Of a stretch of DNA of 64,000 nucleotides, positions 35,158 through 42,655 are shown one piece after another. Within the stretch, counting starts at the first letter, position 1, and every line of letters begins with the position of its first letter. The notes beneath the pieces are model-generated. The model did not search any database, was not told where the DNA came from, and was given only the letters and a program-made list of their open reading frames with translations. Source of the stretch: Stappia sp. BW2 (GTDB lineage Bacteria > Pseudomonadota > Alphaproteobacteria > Rhizobiales > Stappiaceae); assembly GCF_008107695.1 (NCBI RefSeq), contig NZ_VIRG01000103.1, positions 1 through 64,000 of the forward strand. Reading direction: 5' to 3'. Position numbers and translations under genes: made by a program.

Positions 35158-35283
35158 ATGTTGAACGGCAAGATCGCGCTGGACGAAGAATGTCACAAGG
35201 GATAGCGCGACCTGATCGAACGACCTGGCAAGAAAATCCACAACGCCAATACGGTCAGTTTCGGCGAAGACCATTCCGAATAA
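35158..35283 (+). pseudogene. Short frame interrupted by an amber codon
   Basis: From ATG at 35158 the frame reads MLNGKIALDEECHKG, then TAG, then RDLIERPGKKIHNAN and on to TAA at 35281. Both halves use protein-like codons, so it looks like a small gene with one nonsense change, or chance. No family is recognised. It lies between the yeeE pair and the SLAC1-type gene. Confidence 0.3.
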
Positions 35284-35300
35284 CCGCAGGATTGAAAACC

Positions 35301-36266
35301 ATGACCGTTGATACCGGACAGGCGGCACTGCCGTCACGACTGGAACATTTTCCGATCAGCATCTTCGGCGTCACGATGGGGCTATTCGGTCTGGCTCTGG
35401 CGTTGCACGCCTGCGGCGTTGCCGGGGCTTCCTCGGCCGTTGGCTGGACCGCTTTTGCTGTTTTGGTGTTGCTTGCCGCGATATATCTGCTCAAGGCGCT
35501 GCGCCATCCGGAATCCGTTGCCGCGGAGTGGCACCATCCGGTAAGGCTCGCCTTTTTTCCGGCGACCGCAATCTCGCTGTTGCTTTTTGCGACTTTCCTG
35601 CGTGAACAGAACCCTGCAGCAGCTAATATCGTCTGGATTATCGGAGCGTCGGCACAGGCAGTCTTCACGCTTGTCGTGGTGACGGCCTGGATCTCCCATC
35701 GCTCCTTCGGCCCAGGTCAGCTCTCTCCGGCCTGGTTCATACCGGCGGTGGGCAACGTTGTTGTTCCGCTCGCCGGTGTCCCGTTGGGCCATATCGAGGC
35801 GAGCTGGTACTTCTTCTCGGTCGGCATCGTTTTCTGGATCGTATTGCTGACACTTGTCTTCAACCGGCTCATCTTTCACGATCCGCTTCCCGGCAAGCTT
35901 CGTCCGACACTGGTGATCCTGATCGCTCCGCCTGCGGTCGCCTTTCTCGCCTGGATTCAACTGTCGAACGGCGCCGTGGATGCACCGGCCCGGCTGCTGC
36001 TGAACATCGGTTACTTCTTTACCGCGCTTGTTGCGATCCAGGTCCCTGCGCTGTTGCGGCTTCCGTTTGCACTGCCGTTCTGGGCCCTGTCATTCCCACT
36101 GGCCGCCATGACCACAGCCAGCTTCCGCTTTGCTGCACTTGATGGCTCCGCGCCACACCGCGTGATCGGCTGGACCTTGCTGGCGCTTCTCATTCTCACC
36201 ATCGCAGCGCTGACTGTCCGAACTATCCGCGCTGTCGTGGCACGGGAGATCTGCCAACCTGAATGA
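35301..36266 (+). CDS. SLAC1/TDT-family anion or tellurite-resistance-type transporter
   Basis: 321 residues, ten membrane helices. The start HFPISIFGVTMGLFGLALA and the segment PAWFIPAVGNVVVPLAGVPLG are typical of the TehA/SLAC1/Mae1 fold. Relatives move anions such as nitrate, chloride, malate or sulfite. Its place beside YeeE and DsrE genes suggests an oxidised sulfur anion such as sulfite as a substrate, which is inference. Start at 35301; it ends 17 bases before the DsrE-like gene. Confidence 0.85.
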   Translation: MTVDTGQAALPSRLEHFPISIFGVTMGLFGLALALHACGVAGASSAVGWTAFAVLVLLAAIYLLKALRHPESVAAEWHHPVRLAFFPATAISLLLFATFLREQNPAAANIVWIIGASAQAVFTLVVVTAWISHRSFGPGQLSPAWFIPAVGNVVVPLAGVPLGHIEASWYFFSVGIVFWIVLLTLVFNRLIFHDPLPGKLRPTLVILIAPPAVAFLAWIQLSNGAVDAPARLLLNIGYFFTALVAIQVPALLRLPFALPFWALSFPLAAMTTASFRFAALDGSAPHRVIGWTLLALLILTIAALTVRTIRAVVAREICQPE

Positions 36267-36283
36267 CCCTGAAAGGAAGTCCC

Positions 36284-36727
36284 ATGAAGTTCCTGACCCG
36301 TGCTCTCTCAGCCGCGGTAATCTGCGCCGCAACCGTAACCACCGTCACAGCGCAGGAAGCGAAGAAACTCGTGACCGTGGTGACCTCGGCCGAACCTCAG
36401 ACCCAGTTGATGGCAATGGTGCTGACGATGCAGGCGGCGCAAAAGGGTGCCGAAACGCACATCCTGCTCTGCGGACCGGCGGGAGATATCGCATTGCGCG
36501 ACGCTCCGGAGAGCGCAACCTCCGGCCAGCCTCCGCGTGATATGAGCCCCCAGGGGCTTATGCAGACTATCCGTCAGAAAACCGGGGCCTCGGTCGAGGT
36601 TTGCGCGATTTACCTGCCAGGACGCGGTGAAGACACGTCGGTCCTGCTTGAAGGTATCGGGGTGGCAAAGCCCGACGAGATTGCGGCACGACTATTGGCT
36701 GACGGTACGCGCGTGCTCAGCTTTTGA
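36284..36727 (+). CDS. Exported DsrE-like protein
   Basis: 147 residues with a signal peptide (KFLTRALSAAVICAATVTTVTA). The mature part has a DsrE/DsrF-like Rossmann core: KLVTVVTSAEPQTQLMAMVL, ILLCGPAGDIAL, and a later cysteine in ASVEVCAIYL. Cytoplasmic DsrE proteins relay persulfide sulfur; exported ones are less studied. The cysteines would be the sulfur carriers. AAAGGAAG precedes the ATG. Last gene of the yeeE-SLAC1-dsrE run. Confidence 0.8.
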   Translation: MKFLTRALSAAVICAATVTTVTAQEAKKLVTVVTSAEPQTQLMAMVLTMQAAQKGAETHILLCGPAGDIALRDAPESATSGQPPRDMSPQGLMQTIRQKTGASVEVCAIYLPGRGEDTSVLLEGIGVAKPDEIAARLLADGTRVLSF

Positions 36728-36754
36728 AGCAGGTTTGACCGGAGGCGCCGGCCG

Positions 36755-37669
36755 TCACCTTGAAGCGGCCTCTTGCAGATGGTCCCTGGCGTCGCGCAGG
36801 TGAGCACCTATCCGGCCATATAGATCACCCTGTGCTGAGGACTTGCGCCACGCCAGAGCCACCCGGCGTGGACACGCGTCGGGCAGTTCAGACAGGCTCA
36901 GAGCGTGCCCCTTTGTAACGCCGGCATCCAGGGCGAGCTGCGGTAGGAGGGTGATGCCAAGTCCTTCCTCCACCATTGCGACAAGCGTTGGCAGGCTTGT
37001 GGCGGCAAAACTCTCGTCTTCATTGAGCTGAACATCCGGGAAGCTGGACAGCGCGTGGCGCTGAAGGCAATGCCCACGTTCGAGAAGAAGCAGCTGCCGT
37101 CCGGACAAGTCCTCCCCTGCGAGCGATTTCCGGTTCGCCAGGGGATGACTCAACGGGACGGCAAGACGATAGCCGTCGGCAAAAAGCTCCTCGGAGGCAA
37201 TCTGAGACGGCAACTCATATGGCAGGGCGATCAGTATGAGGTCGAGCCGTCCGTCAACCAGTCCGGCGATGAGCGCGTCAGTCAATTCCTCACGCAGATA
37301 AAGCTTCATATCCGGATATGCCGCGCGGAGCAGCGGCATGGCTCTCGGCATGAGAAACGGGCCAATGGTCGGGATCGCGCCCAGCCGAAGCTGCGTGGTC
37401 CCTGCCTCAACCTCGCGGTCGGCACGGTCTTCGAAGTCCTTCACGCGGGCGAGCACATCTCGTGCACGATCCGCAAGATCTTCGCCGACCGGGGTCATCA
37501 TGACCGAATGCTTGGTCCGTTCCGCCACCTGCACACCCAGCCTGTCTTCAAGTTCTTTCAGGCCGTTCGAAAGCGTGGATTGCGTGACATGACACAGTTC
37601 AGCCGCGCGGGAGAAATTTCTCGTTTCCGCAAGGGCCGTGAGAAACCGAAGCTGTCTGAGAGTGGTCAT
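36755..37669 (-). CDS. OxyR-like LysR-family regulator
   Basis: 304 residues. N-terminal winged HTH (ALAETRNFSRAAELCHVTQS) and a ligand domain with the OxyR hallmark LLLLERGHCLQRHAL. C201 corresponds to the peroxide-sensing cysteine. In E. coli OxyR the resolving cysteine is nine residues later; here that position is phenylalanine, and the next cysteine is only in LPDACPRR. It is divergent from a peroxiredoxin gene, a classic OxyR target. Peroxide sensing may therefore use another partner or a sulfenic or persulfide form. Confidence 0.85.
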   Translation of the reverse strand: MTTLRQLRFLTALAETRNFSRAAELCHVTQSTLSNGLKELEDRLGVQVAERTKHSVMMTPVGEDLADRARDVLARVKDFEDRADREVEAGTTQLRLGAIPTIGPFLMPRAMPLLRAAYPDMKLYLREELTDALIAGLVDGRLDLILIALPYELPSQIASEELFADGYRLAVPLSHPLANRKSLAGEDLSGRQLLLLERGHCLQRHALSSFPDVQLNEDESFAATSLPTLVAMVEEGLGITLLPQLALDAGVTKGHALSLSELPDACPRRVALAWRKSSAQGDLYGRIGAHLRDARDHLQEAASR

Positions 37670-37675
37670 CTTCTG

Positions 37676-37703
37676 ATCGTTTTTTTGAATTACAAAACGC
37701 GAT
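37676..37703. promoter_or_regulatory. Candidate OxyR operator in the divergent gap
   Basis: A dyad ATCGTTTT ... AAAACGCGAT with AT-rich spacer lies just upstream of the oxyR-like start and about 70 bases before the peroxiredoxin gene. It fits the AT-rich LysR-type pattern only loosely. Confidence 0.35.
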
Positions 37704-37770
37704 TAAATCAATTTCCAATATAACGAGCAAGTTCATACTTTTGGTAGGCAACCACTCAAGGAGCCTATCG

Positions 37771-38433
37771 ATGACTGCTGAAACCCCTGCCTCAAACGAT
37801 TCTAATGTCGGCCTGCCACGCCTGAACGAGCCGGCTCCCGACTTCTGCGCACTGACCACACACGGAACGAAATCCCTCTCGGACTACCGTGGCAAATGGC
37901 TGATCCTTTTCTCGCACCCGGCCGACTTCACCCCGGTGTGCACGACTGAATTCACCGCCTTCGCTCGCCGGGCTGAAGACTTCGCGAGGCTCGATACGGA
38001 GCTACTTGGCCTTTCCATCGACAGTCATTACGCTCACATCGCATGGGTTCGCTCGATCAAAGAGACCTTCGACGTCACCATTCCGTTCCCGATCATTGCC
38101 GATCTGGATATGAAGGTGGCACAGGCATTCGGCATGATCCAGCCCGGCGCATCCGACACCCAAGCGGTTCGGGCGACCTTCATAATCGATCCAGAAGGCA
38201 TTCTGCGGGCAATGGTCTATTACCCCATGACCAACGGCCGCTCCGTCGATGAATTCTTCCGCCTGGTCCAGGCGCTTCAGACTTCGGACGCGCACAAGGT
38301 GGCGACGCCCGAGAACTGGAGGCCGGGCGAGGATGTTATCGTGCCGACACCCCAGACGACAGATGCGGCAGATGCGCGAATGAACGAAGGCTACCAGACC
38401 AAGGACTGGTATTTTTCGACGCGCGCAATCTGA
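37771..38433 (+). CDS. Peroxiredoxin (AhpC/TSA, Prx6-like)
   Basis: 220 residues. The peroxidatic cysteine is C57 in HPADFTPVCTTEF. The only other cysteine is C26, so a classical C-terminal resolving cysteine is absent, as in 1-Cys peroxiredoxins. The extended C-terminal region (WRPGEDVIVPTPQTTDAA) is typical of the Prx6 group. AAGGAG precedes the ATG. Divergent from the OxyR-like gene, its probable regulator. Confidence 0.92.
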   Translation: MTAETPASNDSNVGLPRLNEPAPDFCALTTHGTKSLSDYRGKWLILFSHPADFTPVCTTEFTAFARRAEDFARLDTELLGLSIDSHYAHIAWVRSIKETFDVTIPFPIIADLDMKVAQAFGMIQPGASDTQAVRATFIIDPEGILRAMVYYPMTNGRSVDEFFRLVQALQTSDAHKVATPENWRPGEDVIVPTPQTTDAADARMNEGYQTKDWYFSTRAI

Positions 38434-38463
38434 CGACCCGCGTGCAAAACTGGTATTCGAGTC

Positions 38464-38486
38464 GCACGGCGGTAGCACCGCCGTGC
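38464..38486 (+). terminator. Hairpin after the peroxiredoxin gene
   Basis: GCACGGCGGT and ACCGCCGTGC form a 10-bp stem with loop AGC. No T-run; candidate terminator or processing hairpin before the crp-like gene. Confidence 0.55.
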
Positions 38487-38518
38487 AAACTGACTTTATT
38501 GGAATCGGAGCACGCTTC

Positions 38519-39190
38519 ATGAATCACCTGGCAGACAACTGGATTGACCGGTTTCAGGGGCTCAGGGGGCTTCCCGCAGACATTCGAGCGGACCTGAAAA
38601 GCGGAAGCAGGATCGTCTCGGTTCCTGCCGGCACCCGGGTCTTCGAACCCGGCCAGTCCGCAGACAATCTCCTCTTGCTGCTGGAAGGTACGGTGCGTGT
38701 CCAGCACCACTCGGCAACCGGACGTGACGTGCTGCTTTACCGGGTTCATGCCGGCGAAAGCTGCGTGCTGACCACCGCCTGCATGCTGGCATTCGAGAAC
38801 TATTCCGCCGAGGGCATTGCAGAAACAGCGGTGACTGCGGCAGCAATCCCGCGAAAGGTCTTCGACGAGCTCGTAGCACATTCGTCCATATTCAGGGAGT
38901 TTGTTTTCACAGCATATTCCCGCCGGATCACCGACCTTTTCACCCTGATCGACGACATCGTGTTTCAACGTATGGATGTTCGTCTCGCGTCCCGCCTCCT
39001 GGAGCTTGCCAATGCCGAAGGCTACGTCCATGCGACCCATGCGGTCCTCGCTTCTGAGCTGGGAACGGCACGCGAGGTGATCTCGCGAACGCTCTCGGAG
39101 TTTCATCGCCGCGGCTGGATCGAACAGTTGCGAGGCGAAATACGCCTGCTGGGACGGGAGGGACTGGAACAACTTGTCCGCTCTGTGTGA
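38519..39190 (+). CDS. Crp/Fnr-family regulator with a paired-cysteine sensor segment
   Basis: 223 residues. The N-terminal cyclic-nucleotide-binding-like beta-roll (PAGTRVFEPGQSADNLLLLL) lacks cAMP-binding residues as far as can be seen, and instead has GESCVLTTACML with C82 and C88. The C-terminal winged HTH is ASELGTAREVISRTLSEFHRR. The closely spaced cysteines suggest a thiol, persulfide or metal signal. ATG at 38519 follows GGAG. A DUF2892 gene follows. It is the best candidate for the GGTGA-N5-TCACC sites, since E/R residues in the HTH match Fnr/Crp-type recognition of TGA half-sites. Confidence 0.88.
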   Translation: MNHLADNWIDRFQGLRGLPADIRADLKSGSRIVSVPAGTRVFEPGQSADNLLLLLEGTVRVQHHSATGRDVLLYRVHAGESCVLTTACMLAFENYSAEGIAETAVTAAAIPRKVFDELVAHSSIFREFVFTAYSRRITDLFTLIDDIVFQRMDVRLASRLLELANAEGYVHATHAVLASELGTAREVISRTLSEFHRRGWIEQLRGEIRLLGREGLEQLVRSV

Positions 39191-39216
39191 ACCGGGCACA
39201 GAAGAAGGGCTTGGTC

Positions 39217-39231
39217 GGTGACCAAGTCACA
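39217..39231. promoter_or_regulatory. GGTGA-N5-TCACA palindrome upstream of the DUF2892 gene
   Basis: GGTGA-CCAAG-TCACA lies 60 bases before the ATG of the DUF2892 gene and has the same spacer as the site at 33853. Third member of the shared motif. Confidence 0.6.
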
Positions 39232-39291
39232 CAATACCGGCTGCTGGGCATGCGATTGTTTGCTTCCTCGCATTCCATCAAGGAGCAGAAC

Positions 39292-39501
39292 ATGAAAAGA
39301 AATATGGGAACCATTGATCGCGGCATTCGCGTGTTTGTCGCAATCATTCTCTTGGGCATTAGCTTTGGATCTGCGTTCGCCTCAAGCGGCGTCTTGCATT
39401 GGGTGTTGATCGCCGTTGCTCTTGTTTTCCTTCTCACAGCCGCAGTTGGAAATTGCCCTCTCTACAGCCTCATCGGCATCAGGACCTGCAGAGCAAGCTG
39501 A
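39292..39501 (+). CDS. DUF2892 (YgaP-type) inner membrane protein
   Basis: 69 residues: NMGTIDRGIRVFVAIILLGIS, a second helix, then NCPLYSLIGIRTC, the hallmark of the DUF2892 domain found alone or fused to rhodanese in YgaP. It is associated with sulfur transfer and export in other bacteria. AAGGAGCAGAAC precedes the ATG. The longer frame upstream overlaps the crp-like gene and is rejected. Confidence 0.88.
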   Translation: MKRNMGTIDRGIRVFVAIILLGISFGSAFASSGVLHWVLIAVALVFLLTAAVGNCPLYSLIGIRTCRAS

Positions 39502-39716
39502 GTCATCAGGACAGCCGTTTACCTCATCAGGCCCAGTCCAACGAGTTTTATGGGGGTGTCGCAAGTTTCGTCAGCAAGCGGACCTCTCACGTTTTGGGAG
39601 CGGCTTTCGGGCTTCGTTCCGGCATCGCAAACTATTGAATTCACTCATGCCGACGGGGTCACTCGGTGAAGCCGTCGGCATTCTTCGCCCTGAAATTTTC
39701 CCGGGTGTATGCAACA

Positions 39717-40118
39717 CCGCCATTGGTCAACGACAACACATTGGACCGACAGTTGATGTGGTTACCCCAACCGGATCTGGGTAGCGGGCATCCCCTACGT
39801 CAGGATACTGGAAGGCTTTGCCAAATTTTTTTTTTTGGGGGGGTGACCGATCTCTACTCCCGCCGTGTCGCAGGCCTCCTCTCGGCGATGCGTTACATCG
39901 CCTGCCAGGCAATGGATGAGCCGGCGCGGGACCGGCCACGACAACGCTGTTGCCGAGAGCTTCTTCAAGCTGTTGAAGCGCGAGCGGATACGGCGTCGAG
40001 CCGACAAAACCCGCGAAGACGTCGGCCGGATGTGTTCGATACCATCGAGATATTCTACGACTCGAAGCGAAAGCACGTCAGGAACGGGAGGCTGTCACCC
40101 GTCGAGTTCGAACGGTAG
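39717..40118 (+). pseudogene. IS3-family transposase (orfB) relic with frameshifts
   Basis: Fragments in all three frames match IS3 transposase: LVNDNTLDRQ, then VAGIPYVRILEGFA, VTDLYSRRVAG, then GHDNAVAESFFKLLKRERIRRR and finally FDTIEIFYDSKRKHVRNG with LSPVEFER. At least three frame changes separate them. A run of eleven T and seven G at 39826-39843 sits at one of these. The region 40119-40160 (CGCGGCTATCCA) looks like the old right end. Upstream, ATGCCGACGG (39647) and CCGTCGGCAT (39672) form a hairpin. Confidence 0.75.
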
Positions 40119-40366
40119 TAGAAAATGATAGCCGAGGGCGTCTGGAAACCCGCGGCTATCCACTATTCAGTCGCTCCTCGTGAACCCCTAAATTCATGAG
40201 TTTACGGCCTAAATTCAATCCATCAAATGCCGGAACTATACAAACTAGGGTTGACTTGCTCCCTCTGGAGCCTGAGAAGCTGCGCCGCGATGGAGGCGAT
40301 AGCCGTCCATGTCAGATCCTTCCCGCCACCGTCTATTAATACCCAAAAACTGCAAGGAAATGCCTT

Positions 40367-41536
40367 ATGGCAATCAAGAATCGCTTTGCCGATTTGCTTT
40401 CGGAAATCAGTGCATGGCGCCGTGACATCCACGCGAATCCCGAACTGGGTTTCACGGAAACGCGCACGGCCGGCAAAGTTGCTGAACTTCTAAGATCCTT
40501 TGGCTGTGAAGAAGTCGTTGAAAACGTCGGTAAGACCGGCGTTGTCGCTGTCATCAAAGGACGCGGCGGCGAAGGCAAGTCCATTGCGCTGCGCGCCGAT
40601 ATGGACGCCCTGCCGATTACCGAACTGACCGGCGTTGAGTATGCCTCCGTAAATCAGGGTAAAATGCATGCCTGTGGTCACGATGGTCATACGGCTATGC
40701 TGCTCGGTGCCGCCAAATACCTGTCAGAAACCCGCAATTTCGCCGGTCAGGCCGTGCTGATTTTCCAGCCCGGTGAAGAGGGGTGTTTTGGTGCGCGCTG
40801 TATGCTGGAAGACGGACTTTTGGAGCGTTGGAACATTGATGAAGTCTACGGCATGCACAATTGGCCCGGCATGCCGGTTGGCAGTTTTGCCGGTCGCGCA
40901 GGCCCGAACATGGCAGCCGTCGGCAACCCGACCATCAAGATCACGGGCAAGGGCGGTCATGCTGCAGAGCCGCACGATTGTATTGACCCAATGCCAGTGG
41001 CCGCTCAGATCATCATGGCCTGCCAGACCATTGTCTCGCGCAATGCCGATCCGCTCGAATCGCTTGTCATTTCGCTGACAAACCTGACATCGGATTCAAC
41101 CGCCAGAAACGTAATCCCGGAGACGGTTGAAATTACCGGTACGGTGCGCGCACTCAGTGACGACATGATGAAGTTTGCCGAAAAACGGATTGGCGAAATC
41201 TGTGCCGGTCTTGCACTGAGTGCCAACGTCAAGATCGAGTTCTCGTTCGCTGCAGGCTATCCGGTCACGGTGAATGATCCTGCTTCAATGGAGGCAGCCG
41301 TGGCCGTTGCCCGTGAAATCGCCGGCGCCGAGAATGTCGATGATGATATGGCGCCGTCCATGGGTGCAGAAGATTTCGCGTACTTCCTGCAGAAGCGACC
41401 GGGCGCCTTCATCAATCTTGGCAATGGTGACAGTGCCGGACTGCACTCGCCCTATTACAACTTCAACGACGAAGCCATTCCATTCGGATCCAGCTGGCTG
41501 GTCGGAATGGTGGAAGCACGCAGCCCGCTCAGTTGA
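40367..41536 (+). CDS. M20-family amidohydrolase (hippurate/N-acyl amino acid hydrolase type)
   Basis: 389 residues. Metal-site and fold motifs: RRDIHANPELGFTETRTA at the N-terminus, LRADMDALPI, HACGHDGHTAMLLGAA, QPGEEGCFGARCM, MHNWPG and the late GAEDFAYFLQKRPG. These proteins cleave the acyl or peptide amide from amino acids. AAGGAAATGCC precedes the ATG. It lies next to a dipeptide importer, so it may process imported N-acylated amino acids or peptides. Confidence 0.93.
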   Translation: MAIKNRFADLLSEISAWRRDIHANPELGFTETRTAGKVAELLRSFGCEEVVENVGKTGVVAVIKGRGGEGKSIALRADMDALPITELTGVEYASVNQGKMHACGHDGHTAMLLGAAKYLSETRNFAGQAVLIFQPGEEGCFGARCMLEDGLLERWNIDEVYGMHNWPGMPVGSFAGRAGPNMAAVGNPTIKITGKGGHAAEPHDCIDPMPVAAQIIMACQTIVSRNADPLESLVISLTNLTSDSTARNVIPETVEITGTVRALSDDMMKFAEKRIGEICAGLALSANVKIEFSFAAGYPVTVNDPASMEAAVAVAREIAGAENVDDDMAPSMGAEDFAYFLQKRPGAFINLGNGDSAGLHSPYYNFNDEAIPFGSSWLVGMVEARSPLS

Positions 41537-41557
41537 TCGGTGCCGTTGAACCGTCCT

Positions 41558-41591
41558 GGAAAAGAGCCGACTTGGCTCTTTTCCTGTTTTT
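41558..41591 (+). terminator. Rho-independent terminator after the M20 gene
   Basis: GGAAAAGAGCC and GGCTCTTTTCC form an 11-bp stem with loop GACTT, followed by TGTTTTT. Confidence 0.85.
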
Positions 41592-41632
41592 ACTCACCTC
41601 AACAACTATGAATATCTGGGTCGCTCTGTTTT

Positions 41633-42430
41633 TTACCGTGTGGCGACAAGCGTGTGGTTTTCGCCGTCGACGTTCAGATAGCGGCGCACGGGGAGGGGCA
41701 GCTTCGGCGATTTTTCATTGAACAGGCCACATCCTTCCAACAGCTGCCGCTTGTCCGGGTTCGGACCCACCGCGCGCCATATGGTCCGCGTGGAATAGGG
41801 CAGGTTTTCCTCACGCCAGGAAACGCCGGTCGTCACCCCGCGCAGATAGGTGCGCTGGTGTTCTGCAAACGGCATCAGTGTCGTCTGACACAGGAAAGAA
41901 TGTTCGCTCATGCCGCGCTCGACGATAAAAAGCCGGTTGCGCCAGTAGGCGGCCAGTCCGGAATATTTCGAAAGCTGCCGAATCTCCAGGTCGCGATCAT
42001 AGATCCGCTCGATCGTTTTCACCGTGATCTGACCGTTGTGTTCCTCGAGTCTGGCAAAGCTTCGGACGATTGTTCCGGGCCATGACAGGCTTTTGTGGTA
42101 AATTTCGTAATAGCCTGCGTACTGGCGCAGCTCCGGCAGGTTTCCGGGAAACCCCTCCCGCAACAGGAAATTCGGCCCGATGGTTACATCTGGCTTGCCC
42201 AGTATGTCCTGAAAATGCTTCTCCGGCAGCAGGAAGTCCTGCGGTTTAAGTTTGAAGTACCGCGCAATTTTCCCCGTATTAAAAGGCGAAGGACGAGTTT
42301 GCGCGGCAAGATAGCGGTTGAACTGTTGCCTGTTGATCCCGATCTCGCGACAGATTGCTGTAATCGACGGACGGGTATCGCAGGCAAGCCTCAAATTGGC
42401 CGCGAAACGACTTTTGTTACTGTTTTTCAA
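41633..42430 (-). CDS. Helix-turn-helix (XRE-type) transcriptional regulator
   Basis: 265 residues. The N-terminal 75 residues are a lambda-repressor-like HTH (TAICREIGINRQQFNRYLAA), with the rest a domain of unknown type (RQYAGYYEIYHKSLSWPG). It is transcribed away from the peptide importer, with 225 bases between them. Probable local regulator of the importer and perhaps of the M20 gene; not shown. A tandem TAGCGTCA repeat lies just before its start. Confidence 0.8.
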   Translation of the reverse strand: MKNSNKSRFAANLRLACDTRPSITAICREIGINRQQFNRYLAAQTRPSPFNTGKIARYFKLKPQDFLLPEKHFQDILGKPDVTIGPNFLLREGFPGNLPELRQYAGYYEIYHKSLSWPGTIVRSFARLEEHNGQITVKTIERIYDRDLEIRQLSKYSGLAAYWRNRLFIVERGMSEHSFLCQTTLMPFAEHQRTYLRGVTTGVSWREENLPYSTRTIWRAVGPNPDKRQLLEGCGLFNEKSPKLPLPVRRYLNVDGENHTLVATR

Positions 42431-42451
42431 TCTGTTCGGAGCCGATCATAA

Positions 42452-42469
42452 TAGCGTCAAGTAGCGTCA
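42452..42469. promoter_or_regulatory. Tandem TAGCGTCA repeats, one helical turn apart
   Basis: TAGCGTCA occurs at 42452-42459 and 42462-42469, a 10-base period. It is 21 bases upstream of the minus-strand HTH regulator start, in the divergent gap. Candidate operator. Confidence 0.45.
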
Positions 42470-42655
42470 CTGTGCATCAATAAGCGAAGTTGTCCGGCTT
42501 GCGCAAGCCGCTTATGCAGCTGCACATGAATTCTGACAGACCCGTCAACCGCGCCTTCAGGCATCCCGATACGACCTTTTGCGACTATTCAGCATCCGTA
42601 ATCGTGAAGCGGCACGGGCGATATGTGAAACGCTAGAAAAGACCGGCAAAGCCAA

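Noticed and set aside
38464..38486. Hairpin considered as an operator of the Crp/Fnr gene
   Set aside because: It lacks the GGTGA-N5-TCACC core and is GC-rich with a 3-base loop, so an RNA hairpin is more likely.
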